Shown here: piece by piece, positions 16,767-26,566 of the stretch
Layout: each line of letters begins with the position of its first letter
Numbering within the stretch: position 1 is the first letter of the stretch
Source: Desulfobacteraceae bacterium
GTDB lineage: Bacteria > Desulfobacterota > Desulfobacteria > Desulfobacterales > JACKCP01
Assembly (NCBI GenBank): GCA_020633955.1
Contig: JACKCP010000005.1
Span: forward strand, 127,693-191,692
Length of the DNA: 64,000 bases
Reading direction: 5' to 3'
The notes under the pieces: model-generated
Database searches by the model: none
What the model was told of the DNA's origin: nothing
What the model saw: the letters and a program-made list of their open reading frames with translations, nothing else
Translations under genes and position numbers: made by a program

Positions 16767-18536
16767 CTACATATTTTTTCTTTTTCTTCTGATTCCTGTA
16801 AAAATTCCAACTAAAGCAATAATTGCCGGAATAAGAAAAATATTGATCATTTTAATTTTTACTCCAAGGCTTTCAATATCAGCTCTTAACTGCCTTCTTA
16901 CTTTTTTAAGCTCTGCATCTATCTGCCTTTTTTCCTCACGGAATTTTTTAATTTCCTTTTCCTGCTCACTGCTTAGAACAAGGTTTTGTCCTTCAATTCT
17001 AGATGATTCAAGAGCTTCAAGTTTTGCCTTTGTCTGCTCAGCCTTTTGGGCAAGCATGTTTTCTTTTTCAAGCCATTTTTCCTTGGCCTTATCTTCAAGT
17101 TCCTTAACTTTTGTAAAAGGTCTAAGTGTTGATTGACGGGAACGGATTTCAATTAATTCGGGGTCTCCGCACATAATTTCAACGCAGTTCTGAAAAAGAT
17201 TCAAATTGTCATTAAACATATTTGCCATTTCAAATCCAAGAAAGTTTTGCTTCTGCATATAAAACTGGTCAAACAAAAAATCTGTATCAGCAATAAAAAT
17301 AAGGGTTCCTTTGTTTTCACTTTCCTTTGAAAATTTTCCTGTAACTTTTACGGCAAGGGTGTAGTTTTTGTCATCTGGGGAAAAATTGTTTTTTAATGCA
17401 TCCATCCCCTGAAACTGAAGCATTGAAGGGTCAGAAAGTACTGCTTTTTTTGAAGACCATGCAAGCTTTTCATATGACAAACCATCTTTTTTTTCAATCT
17501 CAATTCCCCCTGCAATGGGAAAAAGAAGGCTCTCAAGATTTGCTGATATTATGTTTTCCTGGTTCATTGCATCACTATAAATTGAAAGCCAGCCCGGATT
17601 TAATTCCGGTCTGTTGTTTCTTCCAAGTATTTTTGTTGCTGCATTAATATCTGCAACTGCATTTGTTTCATTAAAATTTATTCCCCATTTTTCAAAATCT
17701 TCTTTAAGTGGATTTGAATACGGAGCCATTCTGCTTTCAGGATCAAGAAGTGAAAGGGGATCACATAAAATTATTGCTCTTTTCCCGCTTTCAAGAAACT
17801 TAATGGTTTCATCAATTATTGCCTGATTTTGTTTTTTTGGCTGGAAAAGAATTAGAAGATCGATATTTTCCGGGATTGATTCTCCCTCAATCTGCTCAAT
17901 TTCATATTCCTTTTCAAGAACCTCTGTAAAATACCATTTGGGACTTTGCTGTCCCTGAAAATTTGGTCCGCCAAAAATATCAATGGAAGAAAAAATACCT
18001 ATTTTTTTCTTTTTTTCAGATTGAAGTCTTGAAACTATTGAACTTAGTTCATATTCAAGTTTGCCCTCGCTGTCAGGATCGAAAAAAGGAATTATTTCTT
18101 CCCTGGAACCGCTTATTGCAGCAAGCCCCATATAAAGATTTTCTCCTCCAGGCAGTTCTATGCCCTTCAGGCCAAAGGCTCTTGCATTGTCTTCTTCTTC
18201 GGAATCAGTTTCAGGTGCAATTGTTTCAAGTATAATTTTACCGTGTGAATTTTTTGAATACTCATTTAAAAGATCTTCAATCCTTTTGGCATAGGCCTTG
18301 AATTCACCTGGAATATCTGAATTTGAAGAAGCATTGTTAAAATATTTAAAGGTTATTTTTTCTTTTGTTTTGGAAATTATTTTATTGGTGGCATCTGAAA
18401 GGGAGTAGATATTGTTTTGTGTTGCATCAAGCCTTAAAGGAAGATCGCTTATAAGAATATTTATAAGTACAAGAACTGCTGCAAAAATAAAAATCACAAA
18501 AAGATTTTTGAGCAGTCCGTTATTTTTTAAATTCAT
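16767..18536 (-). CDS. GldG-family ABC transporter auxiliary protein
   Basis: A 589-residue membrane protein. There is an N-terminal membrane segment (about residues 9-30), then a large periplasmic domain of the GldG/ABC_transp_aux type with 'RLDATQNNIYSLSDATNKII' and 'KKIGIFSSIDIFGGPN'. A long Lys/Glu/Ala coiled coil follows (about residues 480-560), and a C-terminal membrane segment ends in GIRRKRK. An upstream in-frame ATG at 18557 exists, but CGGAGG lies six bases before the ATG at 18536. It overlaps or nearly abuts the upstream permease. In Flavobacterium, GldG works with GldA and GldF in gliding; in delta-type genomes the role is unknown. Confidence 0.85.
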   Translation of the reverse strand: MNLKNNGLLKNLFVIFIFAAVLVLINILISDLPLRLDATQNNIYSLSDATNKIISKTKEKITFKYFNNASSNSDIPGEFKAYAKRIEDLLNEYSKNSHGKIILETIAPETDSEEEDNARAFGLKGIELPGGENLYMGLAAISGSREEIIPFFDPDSEGKLEYELSSIVSRLQSEKKKKIGIFSSIDIFGGPNFQGQQSPKWYFTEVLEKEYEIEQIEGESIPENIDLLILFQPKKQNQAIIDETIKFLESGKRAIILCDPLSLLDPESRMAPYSNPLKEDFEKWGINFNETNAVADINAATKILGRNNRPELNPGWLSIYSDAMNQENIISANLESLLFPIAGGIEIEKKDGLSYEKLAWSSKKAVLSDPSMLQFQGMDALKNNFSPDDKNYTLAVKVTGKFSKESENKGTLIFIADTDFLFDQFYMQKQNFLGFEMANMFNDNLNLFQNCVEIMCGDPELIEIRSRQSTLRPFTKVKELEDKAKEKWLEKENMLAQKAEQTKAKLEALESSRIEGQNLVLSSEQEKEIKKFREEKRQIDAELKKVRRQLRADIESLGVKIKMINIFLIPAIIALVGIFTGIRRKRKNM

Positions 18537-18557
18537 TTTAAACCTCCGAAAGATCAT

Positions 18558-19301
18558 TTATTTTGAATTTGAATTAATTGCAGAAGTATTTAAAAAAAGC
18601 ATGAAAATAATAATTGAGAGAAAATATATAATATCCCTTAAATCAATGATTCCTTTTGTCAGTGATTTAAAATGGGTTAAAATGCTCATTTCAGATATGA
18701 AATTAACAATTATTTTTGGAAAAATTCCAGAGGCTGCCTGAATTACAGGGCTGTGTCCTGCTAAAATTAAAAAAAGTGACAAAGACGCGGCACTGAGAAA
18801 TGCAATTACCTGGCTTTTTGTTATTGAGGATGAAAAGCATCCAATGGAAATAAGAGCCCCTGCCATTAGAAAACTTCCAATGTATCCTGAAATTATTGCT
18901 CCTGTGTCAGGACTTCCAAGGTAATATACTGTTATTACAACAGGAAAAGTCAGAACAATTCCAGATGAAATAAAAATCCATGCTGCAAGAAATTTTGCTG
19001 TTGTAATTTCCGCGGGTGTAACAGGGAAAGTCATTAAAAGTTCAATGGTTCCTGTTCGTTTTTCATCGGAAAAAAGCCTCATTGTTACTGCTGGTGCAAG
19101 AAAAAGAAAAATCCATGGATGCCAGGTGAAAAAAAGAGAAAGTTCTGCCTGACCCGACTCGTAAAATCCTCCCACATAAAAGGTGAAAAATCCCTGAAGT
19201 ATAAGAAACACCACCAAAACCACATAGGCTGTGGGGGAATGGAAATAACTTAAAAGCTCTCTTTTCAATATGGCTTTGACTGAGTTTAAACTGCGGCTCA
19301 T
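18558..19301 (-). CDS. ABC-2 type permease (GldF-like)
   Basis: A 247-residue permease with six membrane segments. It begins with 'VKAILKRELLSYFHSPTAYVV', the usual start of GldF/NosY-type ABC-2 subunits. The motif 'AVTMRLFSDEKRTGTIELLMTFPVTPAEITTAKF' (shown here in part: LFSDEKRTGTIELLMT) is diagnostic of the group. The frame is open from a TTG at 19334 that overlaps the ATPase stop. However, AAGGAG lies nine bases before the ATG at 19301, which is chosen. It would form the membrane part of the transporter with the ATPase next to it. Confidence 0.87.
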   Translation of the reverse strand: MSRSLNSVKAILKRELLSYFHSPTAYVVLVVFLILQGFFTFYVGGFYESGQAELSLFFTWHPWIFLFLAPAVTMRLFSDEKRTGTIELLMTFPVTPAEITTAKFLAAWIFISSGIVLTFPVVITVYYLGSPDTGAIISGYIGSFLMAGALISIGCFSSSITKSQVIAFLSAASLSLFLILAGHSPVIQAASGIFPKIIVNFISEMSILTHFKSLTKGIIDLRDIIYFLSIIIFMLFLNTSAINSNSK

Positions 19302-19330
19302 TTTTATCTGCTCCTTAATTTTAGCATATA

Positions 19331-20287
19331 TCAATTACTGGTAAGAATTCTGAATACTTTTGTAAGGTCTCCCTTATCCCTTGATATGGATTTAAGCTTA
19401 AGACTGCTGTTTGAAAAGATTTTTTCAAGCTCAAGAATGATTTCAGAAGTTGAAAAAGAACTGGTTTTGCTGAAAAAAATTTTAATCCAGGAATTGTCGT
19501 TTTTTTCGCTGTTCTTTTTTATTTCTATTTTATCAATGATTTGAATTTTGTTTAAAGAACTTTTAAAATGATTAATATCTTTGATAAAATCCGTTTCAAT
19601 GTCATAACTTCCAAAATCAGGGTCTTTTTCAAGAAGACCTCTTGGAGTGTCGTCTGCAATTATTTCTCCGTTTGAAATAATGATTGCTCTGTTGCATATT
19701 GCAGCGGCCTCATCAAGAATATGGGTTGAAAGTATAATTGCCTTTTCACGGCTCATGGATTTTATCATTTCCCTGACTTCCTGTTTCTGGTTGGGATCAA
19801 GTCCGTCTGTAGGTTCGTCCAGTATAAGGTATTTGGGGTCGTGAATAATGCTTTGAGCAAAGGAAACCCTTTGTCTGTATCCCTTGGACAGGGTGTTAAT
19901 CTGCTGGTGTTTTGCCTGACTCAGAAAGCATTTTTCTATTGCCTTTTCTGTCATGGATATTTTTTTTCTGCCTGAAAAACCTCTTATTTCACAGCAGAAA
20001 TTTAGAAATTCAGTAACAGTCATTTCAGAGTAAAGAGGTGATATTTCTGAAAGGTAGCCTATTTGTGATTTTACTTCTATGGGATTTTCAGTTACAGATT
20101 TACTGTCTATAAAGGCATCTCCGGAATCTGGAGCAATATAGCCTGTGAGCATTCTCATTGTTGTTGATTTACCTGCTCCGTTTGGACCTAAAAAACCCAG
20201 AATGTCTCCAGTTTCTACATTGAATGAGACATTTCTGACTGCTTTTGTCTGTCCGAAAGATTTGGTAAGTTCTTTTGCTTCAATCAT
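19331..20287 (-). CDS. ABC transporter ATPase (GldA-like)
   Basis: A 318-residue ATPase. It has Walker A (GPNGAGKST, about residues 38-46), the signature LSKGYRQRV (about 136-144), Walker B (YLILDEPTDGLD, about 155-166) and the H-loop STHILDEA. A C-terminal extension of about 90 residues is typical of ABC-2 type (DrrA/GldA) exporters. The open frame extends upstream, but GGGAG lies six bases before the ATG at 20287. It is the first gene of the operon with the GldF-, GldG- and DUF4340-type genes. The cargo is unknown. Confidence 0.9.
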   Translation of the reverse strand: MIEAKELTKSFGQTKAVRNVSFNVETGDILGFLGPNGAGKSTTMRMLTGYIAPDSGDAFIDSKSVTENPIEVKSQIGYLSEISPLYSEMTVTEFLNFCCEIRGFSGRKKISMTEKAIEKCFLSQAKHQQINTLSKGYRQRVSFAQSIIHDPKYLILDEPTDGLDPNQKQEVREMIKSMSREKAIILSTHILDEAAAICNRAIIISNGEIIADDTPRGLLEKDPDFGSYDIETDFIKDINHFKSSLNKIQIIDKIEIKKNSEKNDNSWIKIFFSKTSSFSTSEIILELEKIFSNSSLKLKSISRDKGDLTKVFRILTSN

Positions 20288-20443
20288 AAAAAACTCCCTG
20301 GTAGTGTCAAAGTGGTTGGAAAGATTAAATTCTTGCACTATAAATGGAAATTGCTTAAAAAAGCTGTGGGGTTAAATTTGTGAAAACAATAATGTCCATT
20401 ATAAAATTTGTCAAGAACCATGATTCCCATACAGGAGAGGCCT

Positions 20444-21829
20444 TTGAACAAGAATAAAAGACCAGGTATAATTGAAATCGCAGGAATCAAACTCTGGGAT
20501 TTTTTTGCATCATTAAAACTGACAATTTATTTGTTTTCTTTTATTGCATTAGCGTCTGTAGCAGGTACTTTTCTGCCTGACCGTATTGGTATGATAAAGT
20601 TTGTCCAGGATAAGCCTCTATGGATTTTTAAATTTTTTCAGCTGTTTGAACTTTTTGATATCTATTATTCATGGTGGTTTGTCCTGCTTATAATAATTCT
20701 TGGAGTAAATCTTTTATGCTGTTCATTTGAAAGACTCCCAAGGGTTTTTAAAATTGTTTTGAAAAAGCCTTTGCCGCCTTCTGTTTCCAAAATAGAATCC
20801 CTGGAACATAAAAGGGAATTTTTATCCGATGGGAATATGGATAATTTAACCGTGCTTGCAAAAAAATTTTTCAAATCAAAAAGAATGAAAATGTATTCTT
20901 TCAAGACTGGAGAAACCTTTTCCTGTACAGCTGAAAAAGGTCGTTTCACAAGACTTGGAGTTTATGTTGCTCATTTTGGGTTTCTCCTTTTGATTGCAGG
21001 AGGAGTTGCAGGGACTGTTGCAGGTTTTTCAGGAGTTATAGACATCCCTGAAAAGGAAACAGGAAGTATTGTAACTCTTTTTAAAAACAGGGGTAAAATT
21101 GACCTGGGGTTTGATGTGACTTGCAGCAGATTTGAAATTATAAGGTATGAAAACAGCCACACTCCCAAGTCATATCAGTCAGAAATAATTTTTAATAAAG
21201 GAAGACAGGCCGAAAAAAAAGGGCTTGTAAAGGTAAACAGTCCTTTAAAATATAATGGAATTAAATTCATCCAGTCTGGATATGGAAGAGTTCTTGAGGG
21301 AAAGGTGAAAATTTCTGCCTATGACCTGATGACTGATGAAAAAAAGGGAGAGTATTTAATGGATCAGGGTGATAAAGTAGTTCTTCCAGATGGGAAAACT
21401 GAATTTACTCTTTTTTCATTCAGGCCCAATTTTCAGATTTCAGGCATGAATCTTGGAGAAACCTTTATTGGGTTTGTTTTATCTGAGGGCAAAGAAATAC
21501 CTGTTGCTCTTCCTGTTTCAACCCCAGGTTTTGATAAACATAGAAAAGGGGACTTCTATCTTGTTCCAGATGATTTTGAAACCAGATATTACACATCACT
21601 TCAGGTAAATAAAGACCCAGGGGTCTATATTGTTTATTCTGGTTTTTTATTTCTTTCCCTTGGGATTTTTGTAAGTTTTTTCATGAGACACAGTTCCTTT
21701 TATCTGATTTTTGAAAATTCAGGAAGTAACAGTACCAAGGTTTTTTGTGCAGCCAGTTCAAATAAAAATAAAACTTTAAATGAAGAAATTGTGTCTGATT
21801 TTTACAACTATCTTTTAAATAACGATTGA
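20444..21829 (+). CDS. resB: Cytochrome c biogenesis protein ResB (system II)
   Basis: About 461 residues with four membrane segments, two before and two around a large periplasmic region. Features include 'FFASLKLTIYLFSFIALASVAGTFLPDR' (partly: SLKLTIYLFSFIALASVAGT), then 'WWFVLLIIILGVNLLCCSFER', 'LGVYVAHFGFLLLIAGG' and 'GIKFIQSGYG'. ResB (Ccs1) forms with CcsA the heme handling and ligation complex of cytochrome c maturation system II. The next gene is ccsA. The start is uncertain: a TTG at 20444 has GGAG five bases upstream, while an in-frame ATG at 20420 lacks one. Confidence 0.88.
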   Translation: MNKNKRPGIIEIAGIKLWDFFASLKLTIYLFSFIALASVAGTFLPDRIGMIKFVQDKPLWIFKFFQLFELFDIYYSWWFVLLIIILGVNLLCCSFERLPRVFKIVLKKPLPPSVSKIESLEHKREFLSDGNMDNLTVLAKKFFKSKRMKMYSFKTGETFSCTAEKGRFTRLGVYVAHFGFLLLIAGGVAGTVAGFSGVIDIPEKETGSIVTLFKNRGKIDLGFDVTCSRFEIIRYENSHTPKSYQSEIIFNKGRQAEKKGLVKVNSPLKYNGIKFIQSGYGRVLEGKVKISAYDLMTDEKKGEYLMDQGDKVVLPDGKTEFTLFSFRPNFQISGMNLGETFIGFVLSEGKEIPVALPVSTPGFDKHRKGDFYLVPDDFETRYYTSLQVNKDPGVYIVYSGFLFLSLGIFVSFFMRHSSFYLIFENSGSNSTKVFCAASSNKNKTLNEEIVSDFYNYLLNND

Positions 21830-21908
21830 GCGAAAACTTTAATTTTCTGCTCAGCAGCAAAATAATTAAAAGTAAAACAATAAGTCCCAATGAAACGGAG
21901 TTAATTTA

Positions 21909-22712
21909 ATGGAAAATACTTTAATACTTTCTGTTGCAACATTTATTTACGGATTTTCAGCACTGTGCTTTGTTATTGAGTCTGTTTTCAATAAAAAAAA
22001 ATTTGGCAGCTTAGGGTTTTTTCTTCTGGTAGCAGGACTTTCAACAAATTTTGCAGGTTTTCTGTTCAGGTGGATTGAATCCTATCAAATGGGCATAGGA
22101 AGAATACCTCTGTCAAACCTTTATGAGTCTCTTGTGTTTTTTTCAATTTCAGGAGCACTGATTTACTCTGTTATTTACAAAAAATTTGATAACCCTGTTA
22201 TTGGTGCAATAACTACGACTATAGTTTTTCTTGCAATGGCATATGCAGGGCTTTCTCCATCAGCAGATTCCGCAATTACACCTCTTATCCCTGCTCTGAG
22301 AAGCAACTGGCTTACAGTTCATGTCATTACCTGTTTTTTTGGTTATGCAGGATTTGCAGTTTCTTTTGCAGCAAGTATTCTAATAATTTTTACAAGAGAT
22401 GACAATAAATGGAAAAATCTTGATGAATTAAACTACAAAATGATAATTTTCGGATTTTTGTTTTTATCTCTTGGCATCATAACAGGAGCAGTTTGGGCTG
22501 ACAGTGCCTGGGGCAGATACTGGTCGTGGGATCCAAAGGAAACATGGTCGCTTATAACCTGGTTTGTCTACGCTATTGTATTGCACGCAAGATATATGAA
22601 AAATTTCACAAGAAAAACCATAGCCTGGCTTTCGATTGTAGGCTTTATTGCAGTATTGTTTACATATTTCGGCGTGAACTTCGTACTTGCAGGGCTTCAC
22701 AGCTATGCATAA
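21909..22712 (+). CDS. ccsA: Cytochrome c biogenesis protein CcsA/ResC (WWD heme handling)
   Basis: A 267-residue protein with about eight membrane segments. The tryptophan-rich heme-handling WWD domain is visible as 'WADSAWGRYWSWDPKETWSL' (about residues 197-216). Conserved histidines lie on each side (in TVHVITCFFGY and LHARYMKN), with another near the C-terminal LHSYA. It pairs with ResB to export and attach heme to periplasmic c-type cytochromes, which are abundant in sulfate reducers. GGAG lies eight bases before the ATG. It is followed 20 bases later by murA. Confidence 0.92.
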   Translation: MENTLILSVATFIYGFSALCFVIESVFNKKKFGSLGFFLLVAGLSTNFAGFLFRWIESYQMGIGRIPLSNLYESLVFFSISGALIYSVIYKKFDNPVIGAITTTIVFLAMAYAGLSPSADSAITPLIPALRSNWLTVHVITCFFGYAGFAVSFAASILIIFTRDDNKWKNLDELNYKMIIFGFLFLSLGIITGAVWADSAWGRYWSWDPKETWSLITWFVYAIVLHARYMKNFTRKTIAWLSIVGFIAVLFTYFGVNFVLAGLHSYA

Positions 22713-22732
22713 AATTTAAGGATTTAAATTTA

Positions 22733-23986
22733 ATGGATAAAATCAAAATAAAGGGTAAAAAAAGGCTTGTTGGAGAAGTGCAGATAAGCGGTGCCAAAAA
22801 TGCAGCTCTTCCGATTCTTGCATCAGCTCTTCTATGTGATGGGAAATCTGTATTTCATAATGTCCCAGACCTTGTTGATGTCAGAAGCATTCTTATGCTC
22901 TCAGAAGAACTTGGAGCAAAAACCGAAATGAAAGACGGAGTGGTTGCAATTGATTCTTCAGGGCTTAACAACCATCTTGCACCATATGAAATTGTCAGAA
23001 AAATGAGAGCTTCAATTCTTGTTCTTGGTCCACTTGTGGCAAGGCTTGGAAAGGCCTGCGTTTCCCTGCCTGGCGGATGTGCAATTGGGGCAAGGCCGGT
23101 AAATCTTCATATAGAAGGCCTTGAAAAACTTGGAGCAGAAGTTCATATTTCCCATGGATACATCAATGCTTGTGCCAAAAGGCTTAAAGGAAATGAAATA
23201 AATTTTGATACAGTTACAGTTACTGGAACAGAAAACCTGATGATGGCAGCAGCCCTTGCACAAGGCGAAACAATTTTGAGAAATGCTGCAATGGAGCCTG
23301 AAATTACTGCACTTGCTGAAGTATTGAATCTTATGGGAGCAGATATCAGCGGAGCAGGTACTTCAGAAATTGTTGTAAATGGAGTTGATAAACTAAATCC
23401 GGTTGAAACAGAAATTATACCTGACAGAATTGAAACAGGAACTTTCATGATTGCATCTGCTGTAACAGGCGGTGATGTTTTAATAAAAAAATGCAGACCA
23501 GATCATCTTGGGGAAGTGATTTCAAAGGTAAGGGATACTGGAACTTTTGTTGAGACGGGAAAGGACTGGATAAGGGTAAAAGGTGTTGACGAAATCAAAA
23601 GCATAGATATTAAGACATCTCCATACCCTGGATTTCCAACTGACATGCAGGCTCAGTTCATTACTCTCATGTCAATTGCAAAGGGAGTCTCAACCATAAA
23701 GGAAACAATTTTTGAAAACAGGTTCATTCATGTCAATGAACTTCAGAGAATGGGGGCAGATATTTATCTCCCCTCGTCAAATACCGCTGTTGTAAGGGGA
23801 GTAAAAGAGCTTGCAGGCGCTCCTGTAATGGCTTCTGATTTACGAGCAAGTGCCTGTCTTGTTCTTGCAGGCCTTGCTGCTGAAAATACTACTATTGTAA
23901 ACAGGGTCTATCATCTTGACAGGGGATATGAAAGAATGGAAGATAAATTAAAATCCCTTGGAGCCCACATAGAACGAATTAAATAG
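22733..23986 (+). CDS. murA: UDP-N-acetylglucosamine 1-carboxyvinyltransferase MurA
   Basis: A 417-residue EPT-fold enzyme. It transfers enolpyruvate from PEP to UDP-GlcNAc, the first committed step of peptidoglycan synthesis in the cytoplasm. Visible signatures are 'GAKNAALPILASALL', the active-site loop 'LPGGCAIGARPVNLH' with the catalytic Cys (the fosfomycin target), 'TGTENLMMAAALA', 'PYPGFPTDMQAQF' and 'DLRASACLVLAGL'. Length equals the family norm. The frame is open far upstream inside ccsA, but the ATG at 22733 has AAGGA ten bases upstream and starts MDKIKIKG as in other MurA proteins. Having Cys rather than Asp in the loop predicts fosfomycin sensitivity. Confidence 0.96.
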   Translation: MDKIKIKGKKRLVGEVQISGAKNAALPILASALLCDGKSVFHNVPDLVDVRSILMLSEELGAKTEMKDGVVAIDSSGLNNHLAPYEIVRKMRASILVLGPLVARLGKACVSLPGGCAIGARPVNLHIEGLEKLGAEVHISHGYINACAKRLKGNEINFDTVTVTGTENLMMAAALAQGETILRNAAMEPEITALAEVLNLMGADISGAGTSEIVVNGVDKLNPVETEIIPDRIETGTFMIASAVTGGDVLIKKCRPDHLGEVISKVRDTGTFVETGKDWIRVKGVDEIKSIDIKTSPYPGFPTDMQAQFITLMSIAKGVSTIKETIFENRFIHVNELQRMGADIYLPSSNTAVVRGVKELAGAPVMASDLRASACLVLAGLAAENTTIVNRVYHLDRGYERMEDKLKSLGAHIERIK

Positions 23987-23989
23987 TTG

Positions 23990-24126
23990 CTGAACTAAAA
24001 CAGTCTTTTTTGTCCATTTATAGGTCAGATTTAAAATTTAATCCTCAAAATACTCAATGTATAAATGCCGTTAAATTTTTTAATCTTCCTTTAACTGGAC
24101 AAAAACTTCCTGTTTTTGGGCAATTA
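23990..24126. repeat. Dispersed repeat family A (best copy)
   Basis: It fills the gap between murA and comEC. Ordered blocks: CTGAACTAAAACAGTC, TTTTTTGTCCATT, AAAATTTAATCCTCAAAAT (24033-24051), ACTCAATGT, GTTAAATTTTTTAATCTTCC, and TTCCTGTTTTTGGGCAATTA. No protein-coding potential is visible. Confidence 0.8.
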
Positions 24127-24155
24127 CTAAATAATCAGGCCAGGATATGTATCAA

Positions 24156-26561
24156 ATGGTTAAAAGACCGTTCGTATGGATTTTTATTTTTTTCTCTATT
24201 GGAATTTTTTCCGGAGAAAAAATAAATTTTCCATTTGGTTATACCATGACTGCTGCCTTGATCTTTTTTATTCTTCTTGCTTTTTACTCCTTAAAAAATA
24301 AAAAAACATTTTTTATCCCGCTTATGTTTTTTTATTTTACTGGAATTTTGTTCATAAATCCCCATTCAAAGTCTTCTTTTGATTTAAACACAAAAAAATT
24401 TGAAATCTATAATGAAAAAAAAAGAGAGATTAGGGCAGTAATTACAGATTTTCCAGCTGTTTCATTTTCAAAACTTAAAGCAAAACTAAAGATTATTTCC
24501 ATTGATGAAAATGATCTTGAATCAAAAAACCTGAATTTTACCCTCAGCATTTATGATTGCGAAAATAATTACAAGCCAGGAGATATTATTTTATTCAAGG
24601 CACAGATAAATCCTTATCAGAATTTTAGAAATCCGGGAGGCTTTGATTATGAATCTTATATGAGACTCAAAAATTTTTATGGGCACATGTGGGTTTCCAG
24701 CAGAGATGTAAAGCTTTTAGGGAGGAAAAAAAATTTTGATTTTTTTGTCTTTGATATCAGATCAAAAATATCACAGATCATAGATAAAAATATTAAAAAT
24801 AAAAATAATGCTGCATTTTTAAAATCCATTACCTGCGGACTGAGACATGAACTTGATCAGGATTTTAAAGATATGGCATCAAAGGCAGGCGCTTCACATT
24901 TTATGGCAATTTCAGGTCTTCATATAGGAATGGTTTTTTCTTTTGTTTATATTGTTTCAAGATTTATAGTTTCAAGGTTTTCTTTTTTTTTATGGAGGGC
25001 CCAGGTAAAAAATACTGCTCTTGTGCTGGGACTTTTTGGAGCTTTTTTTTATGCCCTTGTTTCAGGTTTAATGCCTTCAGCACAAAGAGCTTTTATTCTG
25101 GCTTTACTTGGAGGAGCAGGCTTTTTTTTTAATAAAAAGGCCGATCCTTTAAATCTGCTTTTTTGCTGCGGTTTTATTATTTTAGTTTTAAATCCATGCT
25201 TTTTATTTAATATTGGATTTATTTTGTCTTTTGAAGCCGTTTTTTCAATTATCTGCGGTTTTATGGCTTTTCCTGAAAACATGAGTAAAGAAAATACCTT
25301 TTTTGCTAGGTTTTACAAGTGGCTTAAAATTCTTTTTAAAACAAGTATTTTTGCTGTGTCAGGAACATTTCCAACGGCTTTGTATTATTTTAATATTCTG
25401 CCTTTAACAGGAATCCTTTCAAGTGTTTTTCTAATTCCTTTTTTTTCCTTTATTCTTTTGCCGTTTTCATTTTCAGGAATAATATTTTCTTTTCTTTCAG
25501 ATTCTATTTCATCTTTTTTCTTTTCAGGAGCATCTTATTCATCAGATATTTTTATTAAAATTATTAAAATTGTTTCTGATTTTAAAATTTCTTATGTAAA
25601 TGCAGGTGTTTCTGTTTTTGAATTGTATTTAATATATTTTATTTTGATTGTAATTTTCTGGAGATTTTATCTTTATTTATTTAGTCAAAGGCCTGATTTA
25701 AGGTTTAAACTCATTGCATTTCTTTCAGCCTTAATTTTTTTGGGAAATTTAATTTATGTGGGTGAGAAGAGATTTTTTAATAAACATGGAAAAATTATTT
25801 TTTTTGATACAGGAAAAGGAAACAGCGCATTAATTATTTTTCCTGGAGGTAAAACAGCTCTTATTGATTCAGGAGGTTTTCCTGGTTCTGATTTTGATAC
25901 AGGAAGATACATAATTGCTCCCTATCTTTTAAAAAATAAAATTAAAACCATAGATTTTTGTATTTCAACCCATGGTGACTATGATCATTATGGTGGTTTT
26001 TTTTATATTCTTGATAACTTTAATGTGAAAAATTTCATTTTTAATAACAGTATAAAAACTTCAGGCAGTTATAGGAAACTTATGATTGAGGCGAAAAAAA
26101 GAAATATTTTTAGTTTAAGGGAAAAAGTGGTTTTTAAGGGAGGAATAATAGACTTTTATCAGTCAAATGATATCTTTGATAATGAAAATGACAATTCAAT
26201 GCTTGTAAGCGTATTTATGGAAAATTTAAAAATTTTATTTACAGGAGATTTGTATAAAAAGAGTCAGGAGTATTATAAAAAAAGTGAATTTATTAAAAAT
26301 TCAGATATTTTTATGGTACCTCATCATGGAAGTATTCATTCGGTGCACAAAGAATTTATACTTAATTCCAATCCAATGGTTGCTGTAATTTCAGGAAGTT
26401 TTAGGAATTTTGAGAAAACTCAGGAAAAAGTAAAGAAAATTTATGAAGATTTAGGTATAAACGTGTACAATATTAATGAAAATGGAGCTTTTGTTTTTTG
26501 TACTGATAAAAGTAATTCTGAAATATTAAATTTTACAGGTTTAAAATATGAAAGGAGATAA
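24156..26561 (+). CDS. comEC: ComEC/Rec2 family DNA uptake channel protein
   Basis: About 801 residues. The N-terminus has two to three membrane segments and an OB-like DUF4131 region (about 25-180). The central competence domain (about 200-500) begins 'ITCGLRHELDQDFKDMASKAG' (partly: GASHFMAISGLHIGMV) and has multiple membrane segments. The C-terminal metallo-beta-lactamase-like domain (about 545-780) carries HGDYDHYGG and 'FTGDL...VPHHGS'. ComEC forms the inner-membrane channel for single-stranded DNA during transformation, and the MBL domain may degrade the other strand. Two ATGs are possible (24147, 24156). AGGA at 24142 is ten bases before 24156 but only one before 24147, so 24156 is preferred. 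No other competence genes are nearby. Confidence 0.9.
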   Translation: MVKRPFVWIFIFFSIGIFSGEKINFPFGYTMTAALIFFILLAFYSLKNKKTFFIPLMFFYFTGILFINPHSKSSFDLNTKKFEIYNEKKREIRAVITDFPAVSFSKLKAKLKIISIDENDLESKNLNFTLSIYDCENNYKPGDIILFKAQINPYQNFRNPGGFDYESYMRLKNFYGHMWVSSRDVKLLGRKKNFDFFVFDIRSKISQIIDKNIKNKNNAAFLKSITCGLRHELDQDFKDMASKAGASHFMAISGLHIGMVFSFVYIVSRFIVSRFSFFLWRAQVKNTALVLGLFGAFFYALVSGLMPSAQRAFILALLGGAGFFFNKKADPLNLLFCCGFIILVLNPCFLFNIGFILSFEAVFSIICGFMAFPENMSKENTFFARFYKWLKILFKTSIFAVSGTFPTALYYFNILPLTGILSSVFLIPFFSFILLPFSFSGIIFSFLSDSISSFFFSGASYSSDIFIKIIKIVSDFKISYVNAGVSVFELYLIYFILIVIFWRFYLYLFSQRPDLRFKLIAFLSALIFLGNLIYVGEKRFFNKHGKIIFFDTGKGNSALIIFPGGKTALIDSGGFPGSDFDTGRYIIAPYLLKNKIKTIDFCISTHGDYDHYGGFFYILDNFNVKNFIFNNSIKTSGSYRKLMIEAKKRNIFSLREKVVFKGGIIDFYQSNDIFDNENDNSMLVSVFMENLKILFTGDLYKKSQEYYKKSEFIKNSDIFMVPHHGSIHSVHKEFILNSNPMVAVISGSFRNFEKTQEKVKKIYEDLGINVYNINENGAFVFCTDKSNSEILNFTGLKYERR

Positions 26562-26566
26562 AGCTT

